Part shown: positions 35,479-46,846 of the stretch, piece by piece
Numbering within the stretch: position 1 is the first letter of the stretch
Layout of the letters: the number at the start of each line of letters is the position of its first letter
Translations under genes and position numbers: made by a program
The notes under the pieces: generated by a model
Databases searched by the model: none
Told to the model about the DNA's origin: nothing
The model's input: the letters and a program-made list of their open reading frames with translations, nothing else
Origin: Pardosa pseudoannulata
Lineage: Eukaryota > Arthropoda > Arachnida > Araneae > Lycosidae
Length of the DNA: 64,000 bases
Assembly: GCA_032207245.1 (NCBI GenBank)
Contig: CM063506.1
Location: forward strand, 36,374,742-36,438,741
Reading direction: 5' to 3'

Positions 35479-38400
35479 TCAACGTCTACCAAAATGCATG
35501 TAGGAGTTGAAAGGGTCCTCTTTCTTTTCGGCCATACGCATTTCCATGCTTCTGGCTAAATCTGTTGTTCTAGGAAGCGTCGATCTCCGAATCTGAGACG
35601 CGAACCAGGCGTGTGGATAAACAATAGACTTAGGCCCTTGAAAAGGGACAAAATACCTCTTGAGCTCTGGTTTACCGAGTATGCCCCGTTTTGACTTTAT
35701 GTAGTCTTGGTAATTATTTAGATAATCTAACCATTTCGAATTCTCCTCCCTATTTGCATCTTCTTTGTTTTCATTATCACTTGGTAGCATGTCATCTTCA
35801 TAACTGTTTTCACTTAGGAGAAAGTTTCTGTCGGAAACGTCATCAGACTTTTCATTTAGAATGTTGTTGTTGATATCTCCATTCAGTTGTTCCTCTGAGC
35901 CAGAAAGAGAATTGCTGAGATCTGCTTCTTCTTCACCTTGCCCAATGAGAATCACTTTTAGTATCGGTTTAAGATACCTTTTTAATATATTTATTTTTTC
36001 ATCGAACGGTATATTTTCATCTCTGAAATTAATGTTAAATAGATTTTCAAGGTTGTCTAAACTTTCTAAAAGTTCTTTATTTTCTAAGCTTCTGCCATTT
36101 TCAAGAAGGTTTTCATTTTGAAGCAAATTTTTTAGTACTTGAGGGTCTGATACTAAAGCTAGTATATCATTGTTAGAAATAGTCTTTAAATGATTGTTAT
36201 TCAACTCGTCTCTTTTACCAAAATGCATTACACTATGATCCCAATCACCAGATTTCTTACCAAAATGCATAACATTATGATTCCAATCACTTGATCTTTT
36301 ACCAAAATGCATTTGATGATGACCTAGCCAAGGATCAAATTTCTTCCCAAAGTGCATAGTGCTGTGATAATCCCATGGATCTCTTTTTCCAAAATGCATT
36401 GTAGAATGATTCTCCCACGGAGATGATTTTTTTCCAAAATGTAGAGTACTGTGAGTGTCCCATGGTTCGGATTTCTTTCCAAAGTGTAAAGTGTTGTGAT
36501 TGTCCCAATAACCCAACCTTTTTTCTTCTGCTTCATTCAGCCAAGGGTCTTCAGAAAACTTTTCATCAGCCCCTAAAATATCTACAGATCGCTTCCCAAA
36601 GTGTAATACAGTATCGGGAAAGTCATCTTTAGAGTAGTCTTCAAATTCTTTTGGGTTTGAATCTAAACTTTCAGAACTATCTACGTTTGATTTCTCATTT
36701 GGAATTGACCGCTTACTGATACGTGGTTTTGTTTTGTGTGTATTTTCTTCGTTCTGTTTTAATAATATCTCACTCGATGAAAGATCTTCAGCTTTTGGTT
36801 TTACAGTTTGCTTTCCATCGCTTACTCCTAAAAAAGCCTGACCTATTTTATTTTGAAATCCATCTTCTCCCTTAAATGCTGATTCTGAAACTTTTAAAGA
36901 ATTTTTCAATCCTGAGCTTTGATGACTTGTTTCAGGATTACCATTTGAATGTATGTTACTTCCGGAATCTAAAATTTTATTTTCCGATTTTAATTTGCTT
37001 TTAACAGATGTCAATGATCGTTTTTTGACTGTTACTTCATTTTCTTTTTTAGTTACTTGTACATCAATTTTATCTTTATTCATTTGATTTTCTTGTTTCT
37101 GAGATTCACTTTCTTTCCCGCCGCTTTTACTTCTTTCGTCGTTATTATTTTCATTAACTTCAGTATCTATTCCTGCATTATACTTACTGTCCTCATGAGA
37201 TCTCTTACCGAAATGCATTGTGCTATGATAATCCCAAGGGTCCCTTTTCTTTCCAAAATGCATCGTATTGTGATATTCCCAAGGATCTTGTTTCTTTCCA
37301 AAGTGCATGGTATTGTAGTAATCCCAGGGATTTCTCTTCTTCCCAAAATGCATAGTGTTGTGATACTCCCATGGATTTGACTTTTTGCCGAAATGCATAG
37401 TATTGTGTGGATCCCATTCAAACCTTTTATCGGCTTTTAATGAAGTATCAAGATTTTGATTGTCTGATTCTTTTTCAAAATCAAAAGTTACAGGATTTTG
37501 CCAAGCATATGATTTTTTTCCAAAGTGCATAGTTTGATGATCTCCCCAGACAGCTGATCTCTTTTCTATGTGTTTTGGATTGAGAATTTCGGAATCGTCT
37601 ATTGCCAAAGCAGGATTTAAAGTGGTGTTTGATTTTTTACCAAAATGTAAATTATTGTGTTCCCAAGGATCTGACTTTTTATAGAATATCATAGCATTAT
37701 AATTTTCCCAAGGATTTGCAAAATTTTCAAACATTTCTCCAGATCGCTTACCAAAACTCATCATGTTGTGCCACGGATCATCTTTCTTTCCAAAACTCAT
37801 CATATTGTGCCATGGATCGTCTTTCTTTCCAAAATGCAATGTACTATGATCCCATGGCATTTCTGATTTTTTTCCAAAGCTCATCATGTTATGCCACGGA
37901 TCATCTTTCTTTCCAAAATGTAATGTACTATGATCCCATGGAAATTCAGACTTTTTTCCAAAACTCATCATGTTATGCCATGGATCATCCTTTTTTCCAA
38001 AATGCAACGTATTGTGATCCCATGGAGTTTCTGATTTCTTTCCAAAACTCATCATGTTATGCCAAGGATCTTCCCTTTTTCCAAAATGCATTGTAAAATG
38101 GTCTCCAAAATTATCAATTGATTTTTTACCAAAACTCATCATATTGTGCCAAGGTTCGTCTCGTTTGTCTTCAGTTATAGGGTTATCATCTTGAAAATAT
38201 CCAGATCTTTTACCAAAGCTCATCATATTGTGCCAGGGATCATCACGTTTATCTAAATTTGTTTCATTCAAATTATCTGACTTCTTACCAAAACTCATCA
38301 TACTATGCCAAGGGTCATTCTTTTTTCCAAAATGGAGAGTACTATGATCCCAAGGGTAATCTGACCGCTTCCCAAAACTCATAATGTTGTGCCAAGGATC

Positions 38401-39923
38401 GGATTTTTTACCAAAGCTCATCATATTGTGCCATGGGTCTTCACGTTTCTCTTCTTCAGTTGCGTCTGAATTTTCTGATTTTTTACCGAAGCTCATCATA
38501 CTGTGCCATGGATCATTCCTTTTACCAAAATGAAGATTATTGTGCTCCCAAGGGTAATCAGATCGCTTTCCAAAACTCATCATATTATGCCAAGGATCAT
38601 CTCTTTTTCCGAAATGAAGAGTGTTGTGATCCCAAGGGAAGTCAGATCTTTTACCAAAGCTCATCATATTATGCCAAGGATCTTCTCTTTTACCAAAACT
38701 CATCATATTATGCCAAGGATCCTCTCTTTTACCAAAACTCATCATATTATGCCAAGGATCCTCTCTTTTACCAAAACTCATCATATTATGCCAAGGATCA
38801 TCTCTTTTACCAAAATGAAGAGTATTATGGTCCCAAGGATAATCAGAGCGCTTGCCAAAACTCATCACACTGTGCCATGGGTCTGATTTTTTGCCGAAAC
38901 TCATCATATTGTGCCAAGGGTCATCTCTCTTGCCAAAATGAAGAATATTGGACTCCCATGGGTTATCAAATCGTTTGCCAAAACTCATTATATTATGCCA
39001 CGGCTCAGTCCTTTTGCCAAAGCTCATCATGCTATGCCATGGGTCTGACTTCTTTCCAAAACTCATCATGTTGTGCCACGGGTCATCACGTTTCTGAAAA
39101 TCTGCCAAATCAGAAGATTCTGATCTTTTTCCAAAACTCATCATACTGTGCCATGGATCATTCTTTTTACCAAAGTGTAATGTATTATGTTCCCACGGAT
39201 TATCTGATCTTTTACCAAAACTCATTTTATGATGCCATGGGTCATCCTTCTTTCCAAAATGTAATGTGTTATGCTCCCATGGATTCTGTGATTTTTTGCC
39301 AAAACTCATCATATTATGCCATGGATCATTTGACTTTTTCTCTAAATCTTTATCGTCATCGGGACTTTTTTCGTAATCTTTTGAAGTTATTAAGGAATTG
39401 TCAATCCAGGCACCGTCTTTTATTTCCTGAGCTACTTCATTCGGTATTACTAAATCTACATTTTCTGGTGGCAAATCATTGCTTTTTGTTGCACTTGAAG
39501 ATTTGCTTTCCAAATTTAATTCATTTTCAGGGGACCACAAGTCAGCAGATCTTTTAACAAGTACTTTACCCTCATTATCGTCTTCGACAGATCGTTTACC
39601 GAAATGCATCAGGGAGTGGTCATCCCATGCATTGTACCTGGTCGTTCGAGGTTTCAAAAGGTTTAAGAAAAAATTTGAGCGGGCATAACTTAAAGGTTTA
39701 GGAGATTGAACATTCAATAAGTTCTGCATTATTTGGTCACTGTAAAGAAATGCAGAATCTAGGCCAGCATTGTCATCTATGAACTGTTCTTGATCAGTTA
39801 AAACATTGCTTCTTCTGTTTCGAATTTGTGACGGTTTAAGTATTTCGTTTGTGCGGTGAATGGACGACGTTGATAATGGAACAGTTCTCAATTCTGTATC
39901 TTGGGCGGTCTTAGATTCAGAAT
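35479..39923 (-). CDS. Neuropeptide precursor, main coding exon (52 amidated peptides)
   Basis: Secreted prohormone cut at dibasic sites into amidated peptides acting on receptors outside the cell (role inferred from architecture). The exon starts after TTATTTCAG; the open frame extends upstream only to a TTG inside the intron, so it needs a spliced start. It encodes residues 37-1517. I count 52 units ending FGKR, FGKK or FGRR, where Gly gives the amide and the basic pair the cleavage site. Twenty-four are of the DPWHNMMSF type and 28 end LHF or MHF (SDYPWDHNTLHF, DPWDYHSTMHF). A Trp sits 5, 6 or 7 residues before the final Phe in nearly all. MSF and LHF units alternate in the first half; the second half is almost all MHF/LHF. 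Two long acidic or Ser/Lys-rich spacers separate clusters. The last unit, EDPFNSYMHFGRR, ends at the stop codon. No family recognised. Confidence 0.95.
37466..37512 (-). other. Decayed peptide unit in the neuropeptide precursor
   Basis: The translation SYAWQNPVTFDFEKE keeps the Trp and aromatic end but has lost the Gly and the dibasic site, so it cannot be amidated or released as the others are. It lies between an MHF unit and a spacer ending in KR. Confidence 0.7.
37675..37731 (-). other. Decayed peptide unit with Gly-to-Tyr change
   Basis: The unit reads NPWENYNAMIFYKK: the expected FGKK is FYKK (Tyr codon at 37681-37683). Cleavage at KK could still occur but C-terminal amidation could not, because the Gly donor is absent. 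Confidence 0.75.
38640..38815 (-). repeat. Near-identical 39-bp coding repeats
   Basis: Four consecutive units (three EDPWHNMMSFGKR and one DDPWHNMMSFGKR, 13 codons each) differ by only one or two bases. Homogeneity at silent positions points to recent unequal exchange inside the coding exon. Confidence 0.85.
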
Positions 39924-41612
39924 CTGAAATAATAAAAATAAAATTCAAATTTAATAGTACAATTTAAATATTACATACTAGATAATAATAAATAAATTTT
40001 AAAAATAAGATTTACATTATTTCAATTTTTAAATTTCTTTACACTTATTTTTATATTCTAGATAAAACATGTTATAAAAACCAAAACATGGTCAAAAATT
40101 TATACTGGTCTCAGAAAAGTTTAAACGACTGATACATTCCAACAGCAATTGGGCCCATAAAATTCTATGTTTTACTAATGCGTACAATTACGCTTGTAAC
40201 ATTTTTTAATTTATCATATTATTGTAAATATTGTTTTTTAATTTCAGAATTACAATTATTATAGATATTTCATTTTATAAGTTGCAATTATTATAGATAT
40301 TTCATTTTATAAGTTGCAATTATTATAGATATTTCATTTTATAAGTTGCAATTATTATAGATATTTCATTTTATAATTATTTATATTACAGTTTACAATT
40401 CCAACTGTTACAATACTACTGGTTATTAAACAATATTTAAACAGGAGAGTCTCAGAAAGTTTTAAACGATTAATGGATTTCAACAGCAATTAGGCCCATA
40501 AAATTCTATGTTTTACTAATACGTACAATTACGCTTGTAACACATTTAATTTATCATATTATTGTAAATATTGTTTTTTGATTTCAAAGTTGCAATTATT
40601 ATAGATACTTCATTTTATAAGTTGCAATTATTATAGATGTATCATTTTATAATTATATTATTACAGTTTACAATTCCAACTGTTACAATACTAATGGTTA
40701 TTAAACAATATTTAAGCAGGAGAGTCTCAGAAAATTTTAAACGATTAATGGATTTCAATAGCAATTAGGCCCATAAAATTCTATGTTTTACTAATACGTA
40801 CAATTACGCTTGTAACACATTTAATTTATCATATTATTGTAAATATTGTTTTTTAATTTCAGAGTTACAATTATTATAGATACTTCATTTTATAAGTTGC
40901 AATTATTATAGATAATTCATTTTATAATTACATTATTACAGTTTACAATTCCAACTGTTACAATACTAATGATTATTAAACAATATTTAAACAGGAGAGT
41001 CTCAGAAAATTTTAAACGATTAATGGATTTCAACAGCAATTAGGACCATAAAATTCTATGTTTTACTAATACGTACAATTACGCTTGTAACACTTTTTAA
41101 TTTATCATATTATTGTAAATATTGTTTTTTTAATTTCAAAGCTACAATTATTATTGATATTTCATTTTATAATTACATTATTACAGTTTACAGTTCCATC
41201 TGTTACAATACTACTGATTATTAAACAGTTGTTAAACAGGAGAGTCTCAGAAAAGTTTAAACGATTGATGGATTTCAACAGCAATTGGGTCCATAAAATT
41301 CTGTTTTAATAATACGCACAATTACGCTTGTAATATATTTTTTAATTTATCAGATAATTGTAAATATTGTTTTTTAATTTCAGAGTTACAATTATTATAG
41401 ATATTTCATTTTATAATTACATTATTACAGTGTACAGTTTCAACTGTTACAATACTACTGATTAATTAAACCATTGTTAAACAGGAGAGTCTCAGAAAAT
41501 TTTAAACGATTGATGGATTTCAACAGCAATTGGGCCCATAAAATTCTGTTTTAATAATACGTACAATTACGCTTGTAATATTTTTTAATTTATCATACTA
41601 TTGTAAATATTG

Positions 41613-42161
41613 TGTAAGAGTCGCATCCGTCTCTGTCGGTGGTCGGGCGAACTTTTATTCTTTTGAACAATTGAAAACGACAGTATTATACCAGTAATGG
41701 TCTTTCTGACGCACGGACGATTAGAGGTGTCAAGTGCACCGTTTTTGTCAACGCACCGACAGAGAAAAGAAATTGTGTTTTGTGTAACCGCGTCGGCTGG
41801 GCTCCAAAGGCTGTTTCGGCTACTCGAAAGACAAAGAGGGGTGGTGTCGATCTCCCCTAAAACCGAGGTTTCCTGTTTGGAAAAAAAGAACCGGGAGGGG
41901 ACTCCCTGTTGAACTTTGAGATGAGCAAGTTGTCTAGAGCAATCTCCTCTCTGGACGACTTTACTTATACATTTTTATATTTCTTTAAATGTTTTTTTTG
42001 TTGTAATAAATCAACATTGTTAAGTTTAATCCTCTACGTCTGATTATTTCATCTACATACCTGCTCCTTATACGAAAACCATGTGAAGTCATATCCTAAA
42101 TGACTAGGGTGTGACGGACATTCGGGCATTATAAAAAGTGCGACCGCTCGGCGCGTTAACA
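41613..42161. mobile_element. Solo LTR, 549 bp, with 5-bp target duplication
   Basis: The insert starts TGTAAGAGTCGC and ends CGCGTTAACA (TG...CA ends). TATTG stands on both sides (41608-41612 and 42162-42166), matching a single TATTG in uninterrupted array units. It contains AATAAA near 42005 and TATAAAAAG near 42131. Size, termini and the 5-bp duplication fit a solo LTR of a Ty3-, BEL- or endogenous-retrovirus-like element left after LTR-LTR recombination. Orientation is uncertain. The open frame 41697-41912 inside is not a recognisable protein. Confidence 0.85.
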
Positions 42162-42410
42162 TATTGTTTTTTAATTTCAGAGTTACAATTATTATAGATA
42201 TTTCATTTTATAATTATATCATTACAGTTTACATTTTCAACTGTTAAAATACTACTGATTATTAAACAATAGTTAAACAGGAGAGTCTCAGAAAATTTTA
42301 AACGATTGATGGATTTCAACAGCAATTGGGACCATAAAATTCTGTTTTACTAATACGTACAATTACGCTTGTAATATTTTTTTAAATTTATCATAATATT
42401 GTAAATATTG

Positions 42411-42520
42411 TGTAAGAGTCGCATCCGTCTCTGTCGGAGGTCGGGCGAACTTTTATTCTTTTGAACAATTGAAAACGACAGTATTGTACCAGTAATGGTC
42501 TTTCTAACTCACGGACGATT
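42411..42520. mobile_element. Truncated second copy of the solo LTR
   Basis: The first 110 bp of the LTR recur with about five differences, at the same junction (GTAAATATTG then TGTAAGAGTC), and end abruptly at ACGGACGATT, where array sequence resumes. This is best explained by tandem duplication of an array unit that already held the LTR, followed by deletion. Confidence 0.85.
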
Positions 42521-42599
42521 ACAATACTACTGATTATTAAACAATAGTTAAACTGGAGAGTTAAATAAGGAACAAGAATAATAAATATAAATTTCTAAA

Positions 42600-43640
42600 T
42601 AGTTTAAATACAGCATCAGAGTTTAAATAAATATATTTAAGAATATTTATGTTGATAATATAAATTATTAACATTCAAATCAATTATAAATAAAAAAATA
42701 AGAACAGTTTTAATTTCTTTCATTTTAATTAACAATTAACACAATAATTCCATTTAGATATATTTTATATCTATCCTGTGTAAATCACATAAATACATGT
42801 CACCCATATAAAAAGAAGAAAAAGCTTATAAAGTTTTATTGAGAACAAATAAAAACTGCTTATCATTAAAAGAATAGAATAGTATGAATGGAAATGAACA
42901 TCTTAACCCACTCTCCTTTTTCTATATTTTATTAATGAGTCCAATTTAACAAGAAATAAAAAAGCATTAGATTACAAAAGCTCTTAAACTGTTTTAGTAA
43001 TAAAAAAGATATATTAAGGCAGTTTTTTAATCAAACTAATGAATAGTGTTTTCAACATAATTTCAAAATACGGTCTCTACAAAATACTTATAATTTGAAA
43101 ATTAATTAAAAGTTCATGAATAAAATTAATAAAATTTTCAAAATGAATATAAGCTATTTTTGAAAATTAAAAGAAATGCAAAAATTTATTCCCTTAAGAT
43201 GTGATTTACAGCTTTAAAATTGTTGTTATATAGTGGTAGACATATATTAACAAAACAAAATTCATCCTGTAATGTATGGATAACTACGGTCATATTCAAT
43301 TATAATATTATTTATTTTGTTAACAATCTCGTTGAGTATTTATTTTATCAAAAGAGGTTCAAAAATTGTGTAATTTTTTTTATTATATATTTCAAATCTA
43401 TATACATTTTAGAGTTAAAATATTCAAAAAGTTTTTGTAAAAGAGTTTTTTTTTTAATATAGAATTAGGTCCTAAAAAAAGGTGTTCAGAATAATGAAAT
43501 TGAAGAATAATGATATAAAAGTTAAATTTTGAAAATTAATCTTGGTTAAATTATCATTTATTTTACAAAATACAGAAGCAAACGTAGATACTAATTAAAA
43601 AATGTAAAAGACTTACAAAACATTTATTAGAAATGAAGAC
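42600..43640. other. Intronic AT-rich DNA
   Basis: TTAACCCACTCTCC at 42903 might be the far end of the piggyBac element ending at 44481, but the match to its other end is weak. The plus-strand frame 43220-43462 has no feature. Confidence 0.4.
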
Positions 43641-43649
43641 TTGTATGAT

Positions 43650-44481
43650 AAATTTCGAAACAAGGATCAAGGCAAATTCCTAACTCGCAATCCTTGCACC
43701 AAATTAGAGGTTTTTTTTGGAAGTTTCTGTTCCAACTTCAGTTTTTTAAACAACAGATAGCACACTATCTACGAGGCTATTTCTTGATGGGATTGGGTGT
43801 ATATGGCTAACAAAGTGTCGAGCAGTTAGTCTCATGGGTCTGTTACTCTCATGTAACTGTTGGTCTCTTTTACTATTATTTGCAACATAACATCATCAAA
43901 ATAAAGCTCAAAATAGTCAAAAACAGTTGCATTATTTGCCATAGTGAAATTTATTTCGGGATTTCCAAGGAAAGTAAATGAAGCAGAAACTGGTGGAATA
44001 TTTTCATATCAATTTTGCACCACTGTCGAACATTTTGAATAGAAAATGAATTTTCAGATTCATCACTACCTGCAGAGGAATCCGAGAAATTCTCATCAGT
44101 TTTGCTATAACTATCCTCAGTATACTTCAAATACGAGTCACAAGTGCTATCAGTGTCGAAAATATCAGCAGGGGTATAAGTAATATCACTCACGAAACGC
44201 TTCCTGCCAGACATCTTTCAGCTATGAAAAGCGCTCTCAAAATGCCACAAAAAAGTCTTCTATATTTCGCAGAAATGTAGACAATTAAAGTCATCTGCTA
44301 GTTTACCACTAAATAAACAATTAAAAATCCTAGTAAAGCCAAAATGAAAGAATAAATGGGGGAAGAGCGGGTTGCACAGTTAAATAGGAGGGTAAAATGC
44401 ATCCCTTTGGAAATCGTGGGTTGCGCAAATTTTGCTACATCTATGTTGCCTGTAGAAATCGCGGGATGCGCAGCGAGAGGG
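43650..44481 (-). mobile_element. piggyBac-type element, internally deleted
   Basis: The right end, on the minus strand, is TTAA (44482-44485) then CCCTCTCGCTGCGCATCCCG and CGATTTC. Direct subterminal repeats of AAATCGYGGGWTGCGCA occur at about 44455 and 44409, and GGGTTGCACA near 44370. The transposase is present as an N-terminus and a C-terminus with the middle lost. The other end is not certain. It shares its terminus with the fragment at 28051. Confidence 0.75.
43660..44214 (-). pseudogene. piggyBac transposase, N- and C-terminal remnants
   Basis: It starts MSGRKRFVSDITYTP with an acidic Ser/Asp/Glu-rich segment to about residue 55. After a one-base frame change it continues NIPPVSASFTFLGNPEINFT then DYFELYFDDVMLQIIVKETN, matching the start of the DDE_Tnp_1_7 domain (the P-x-D-YFELFF...ETN region). 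Stops follow. Near 43700-43650 the cysteine-rich tail appears as LIWCKDCELGICLDPCFEIY then HTS. The catalytic Asp region is deleted, so it is inactive. Confidence 0.85.
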
Positions 44482-44485
44482 TTAA

Positions 44486-45714
44486 CAGCACATAAAAATT
44501 AAAAACGATGAAGCCTTAGTTAATAGTTGTTTTAAATCAGTGATCTTTTTTTTTTGTTTCTTTCCACCAGAACTCTTTCATGGGTTATAAAATGGAAATG
44601 AAACATGTTAATTTGCTTAAACATATGTAAAACTAAATTTCAACAAAATAAATATAAAATACAATTATTAGTTAGAAAAATATTATAGCTCCCAAAAGAA
44701 CTTTGACTTATTGTTTACTTGAATAAATGTTTCACATATATGATACCAATGAAATTTGCCAAAATATTTGGAGATATTAGTTTATAGCAAATTCTTATGA
44801 CAACATTGTGAAAATTCAAATTTTCCATGGTGTTTGTCTCATTTTTACTTTTTATATCAATGCATGAATAATAGGAAAACCTGTTTCTCTTCCAAAAAGT
44901 ACTTTGTGAACGATCCCAAAATATTTTTCAGCAATTTTCGAAATTTTAATGATATAAGTATATTGTCCACTTACATAAACTAAAAATAAATTAAATACAA
45001 CTGGTGTAGTTGACAGGCTAACAGTGCGTGAGTCCAACATGTAATATTTTCTACAACTTGAGTCTACAAGAAATTCATTCTTGCTATTTTTCTAATAACT
45101 TGACAATTGACCTCTTAAAATACCATACATAACATTACAGAATCTAGGATATATTTTAAGTCTAATGGTTTTTTAATTAAATGAGATACAGAGTACTTAT
45201 GTACTTTTAGATGCCAAGTCGAATCTAGACAAACTTCATTCAGGATCGGTTAAACTGGACACGTAAAGTGTCAATGTTGGAAATTCCTTATATGGATGTA
45301 ATGATATTTTTTATCAATTTTGGTTTAAGATTCTATTTTCCAGGTAATTCTTCTAATGGAACCCAAGCTAATATTTTTGAATGTTGGCTAGTAGAAATCA
45401 TTCTGGTTCCATATTTCAAGATAGACATTTAAAGCGTGGGTTACATCATCCACGTGACTTTAAGTAAGAATTAATTGGTCGGTAAACGATTATTTAAGCT
45501 AATTGTCTAGAGTTTCATCACAGTTTCGATGGATTTTTCGCAAAAATTTTAGTTTTGTATAAGGTTTTATGATGATGCGTTGATATATCGTTGAATAAAC
45601 GAAGTTAGCTTGAAATTTTGAGTGTCTTGATTGCGTTCTCATCGTAACATTCCACAAATACAGGATGGTGATAACCGTCCGGAACCCCACTTCGTAATGA
45701 GGCTAAAGGCCTTG
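44486..45714. other. Intronic AT-rich DNA
   Basis: No terminal repeats seen. At 45605-45714 the minus strand has a short open stretch ([20 protein letters not shown]) next to the (TA)n tract. It looks less random than its surroundings, but no splice or domain context supports it. Confidence 0.4.
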
Positions 45715-46431
<717 letters not shown>

Positions 46432-46494
<63 letters not shown>

Positions 46495-46515
46495 TATATA
46501 TATATGTACATATGA
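46432..46515. repeat. (TA)n microsatellite
   Basis: An interrupted TA run with ATGTACAT interruptions, within the intron. Confidence 0.95.
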
Positions 46516-46698
46516 AAAAATAAAAGTAGTTAGTATTGCTCCAGGAAAGGCAAAGGGCGTCTTTTTATTGAAACCAAGCAACCGAAACTTGTTGGCTATT
46601 TCAAAACTTCTTTAAATTCATTCAAAGAATTACAAGTTATTAATAGCTAAATTGCCTATTAATAATTCTATGAAAGTTACAAAAAATCATAAAGTTAC

Positions 46699-46807
46699 CT
46701 GATTCTTCTCTGTCAAATTCCGTAGATTCCACAAATTTGCTAGTTATCACAAGCAAAATGTAAAAACAGAAAAAGACGCCCCGCAGAACCACCCCTTGAT
46801 GCGTCAT
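46699..46807 (-). CDS. Neuropeptide precursor, first coding exon (signal peptide)
   Basis: The exon encodes residues 1-36: it starts MTHQGVVLRG, continues with a hydrophobic core (VFFCFYILLVIT), then an acidic end TEFDREES. This is a typical secretory signal peptide with a positive n-region (Arg9) and likely cleavage around residues 23-28. The exon ends in phase 1 at TCAG|GTAACT; its last G plus AT from exon 2 makes an Asp codon. The phase match, orientation and missing start in exon 2 support the join. RNA would be needed to prove it. ATG context is GAAGGATGA. Confidence 0.8.
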
Positions 46808-46821
46808 CCTTCACTCCCTGA

Positions 46822-46846
46822 CCTAGGAAAACAAACATTGCATTTC
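46822..46846 (-). promoter_or_regulatory. Probable 3' splice site of a 5' UTR intron
   Basis: On the minus strand GCAATGTTTGTTTTCCTAG ends 15 bases before the ATG at 46807, a strong acceptor with a pyrimidine-rich tract. A non-coding first exon and promoter would then lie further upstream (higher coordinates), perhaps outside the window. Confidence 0.55.

Larger units (their letters stand above)
40108..42580. repeat. Intronic tandem array, seven units of 240-340 bp plus insertion
   Basis: GTCTCAGAAA(A/G) marks units at 40108, 40449, 40734, 40999, 41244, 41489 and 42285. Units share TTTTAAACGAT, ACAATTACGCTTGTAA, CATATTATTGTAAATATTG and TTTCAACTGTTA-type segments. Length differences come from a 36-38 bp sub-repeat (AATTATTATAGATATTTCAT), present four times in the first unit (about 40255-40375) and one or two times later. 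One unit is split by a solo LTR. Confidence 0.9.

Noticed and set aside
38433..39557. 374-residue plus-strand open frame, and other plus- and minus-strand frames at 35.7-39.7 kb
   Set aside because: Antisense or out-of-frame shadows of the repetitive neuropeptide exon; they are open only because the 39-45 bp repeats keep all frames periodic.
35479..39923. Assignment of the peptides to FMRFamide, sulfakinin, SIFamide or allatostatin-B
   Set aside because: None has the (M/L)HF-amide or MSF-amide end with a Trp 5-7 residues before it; similarity is limited to general amidated-peptide architecture.
35479..39948. Start of the neuropeptide protein at the TTG of 39948-39946
   Set aside because: TTG is not a usual start here, and the eight codons before Asp are intron sequence ending in a TTTCAG acceptor; the signal-peptide exon at 46807-46699 is the better start.
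41697..41912. 71-residue frame within the solo LTR
   Set aside because: LTRs rarely encode protein; no motif; explained by the higher GC content.
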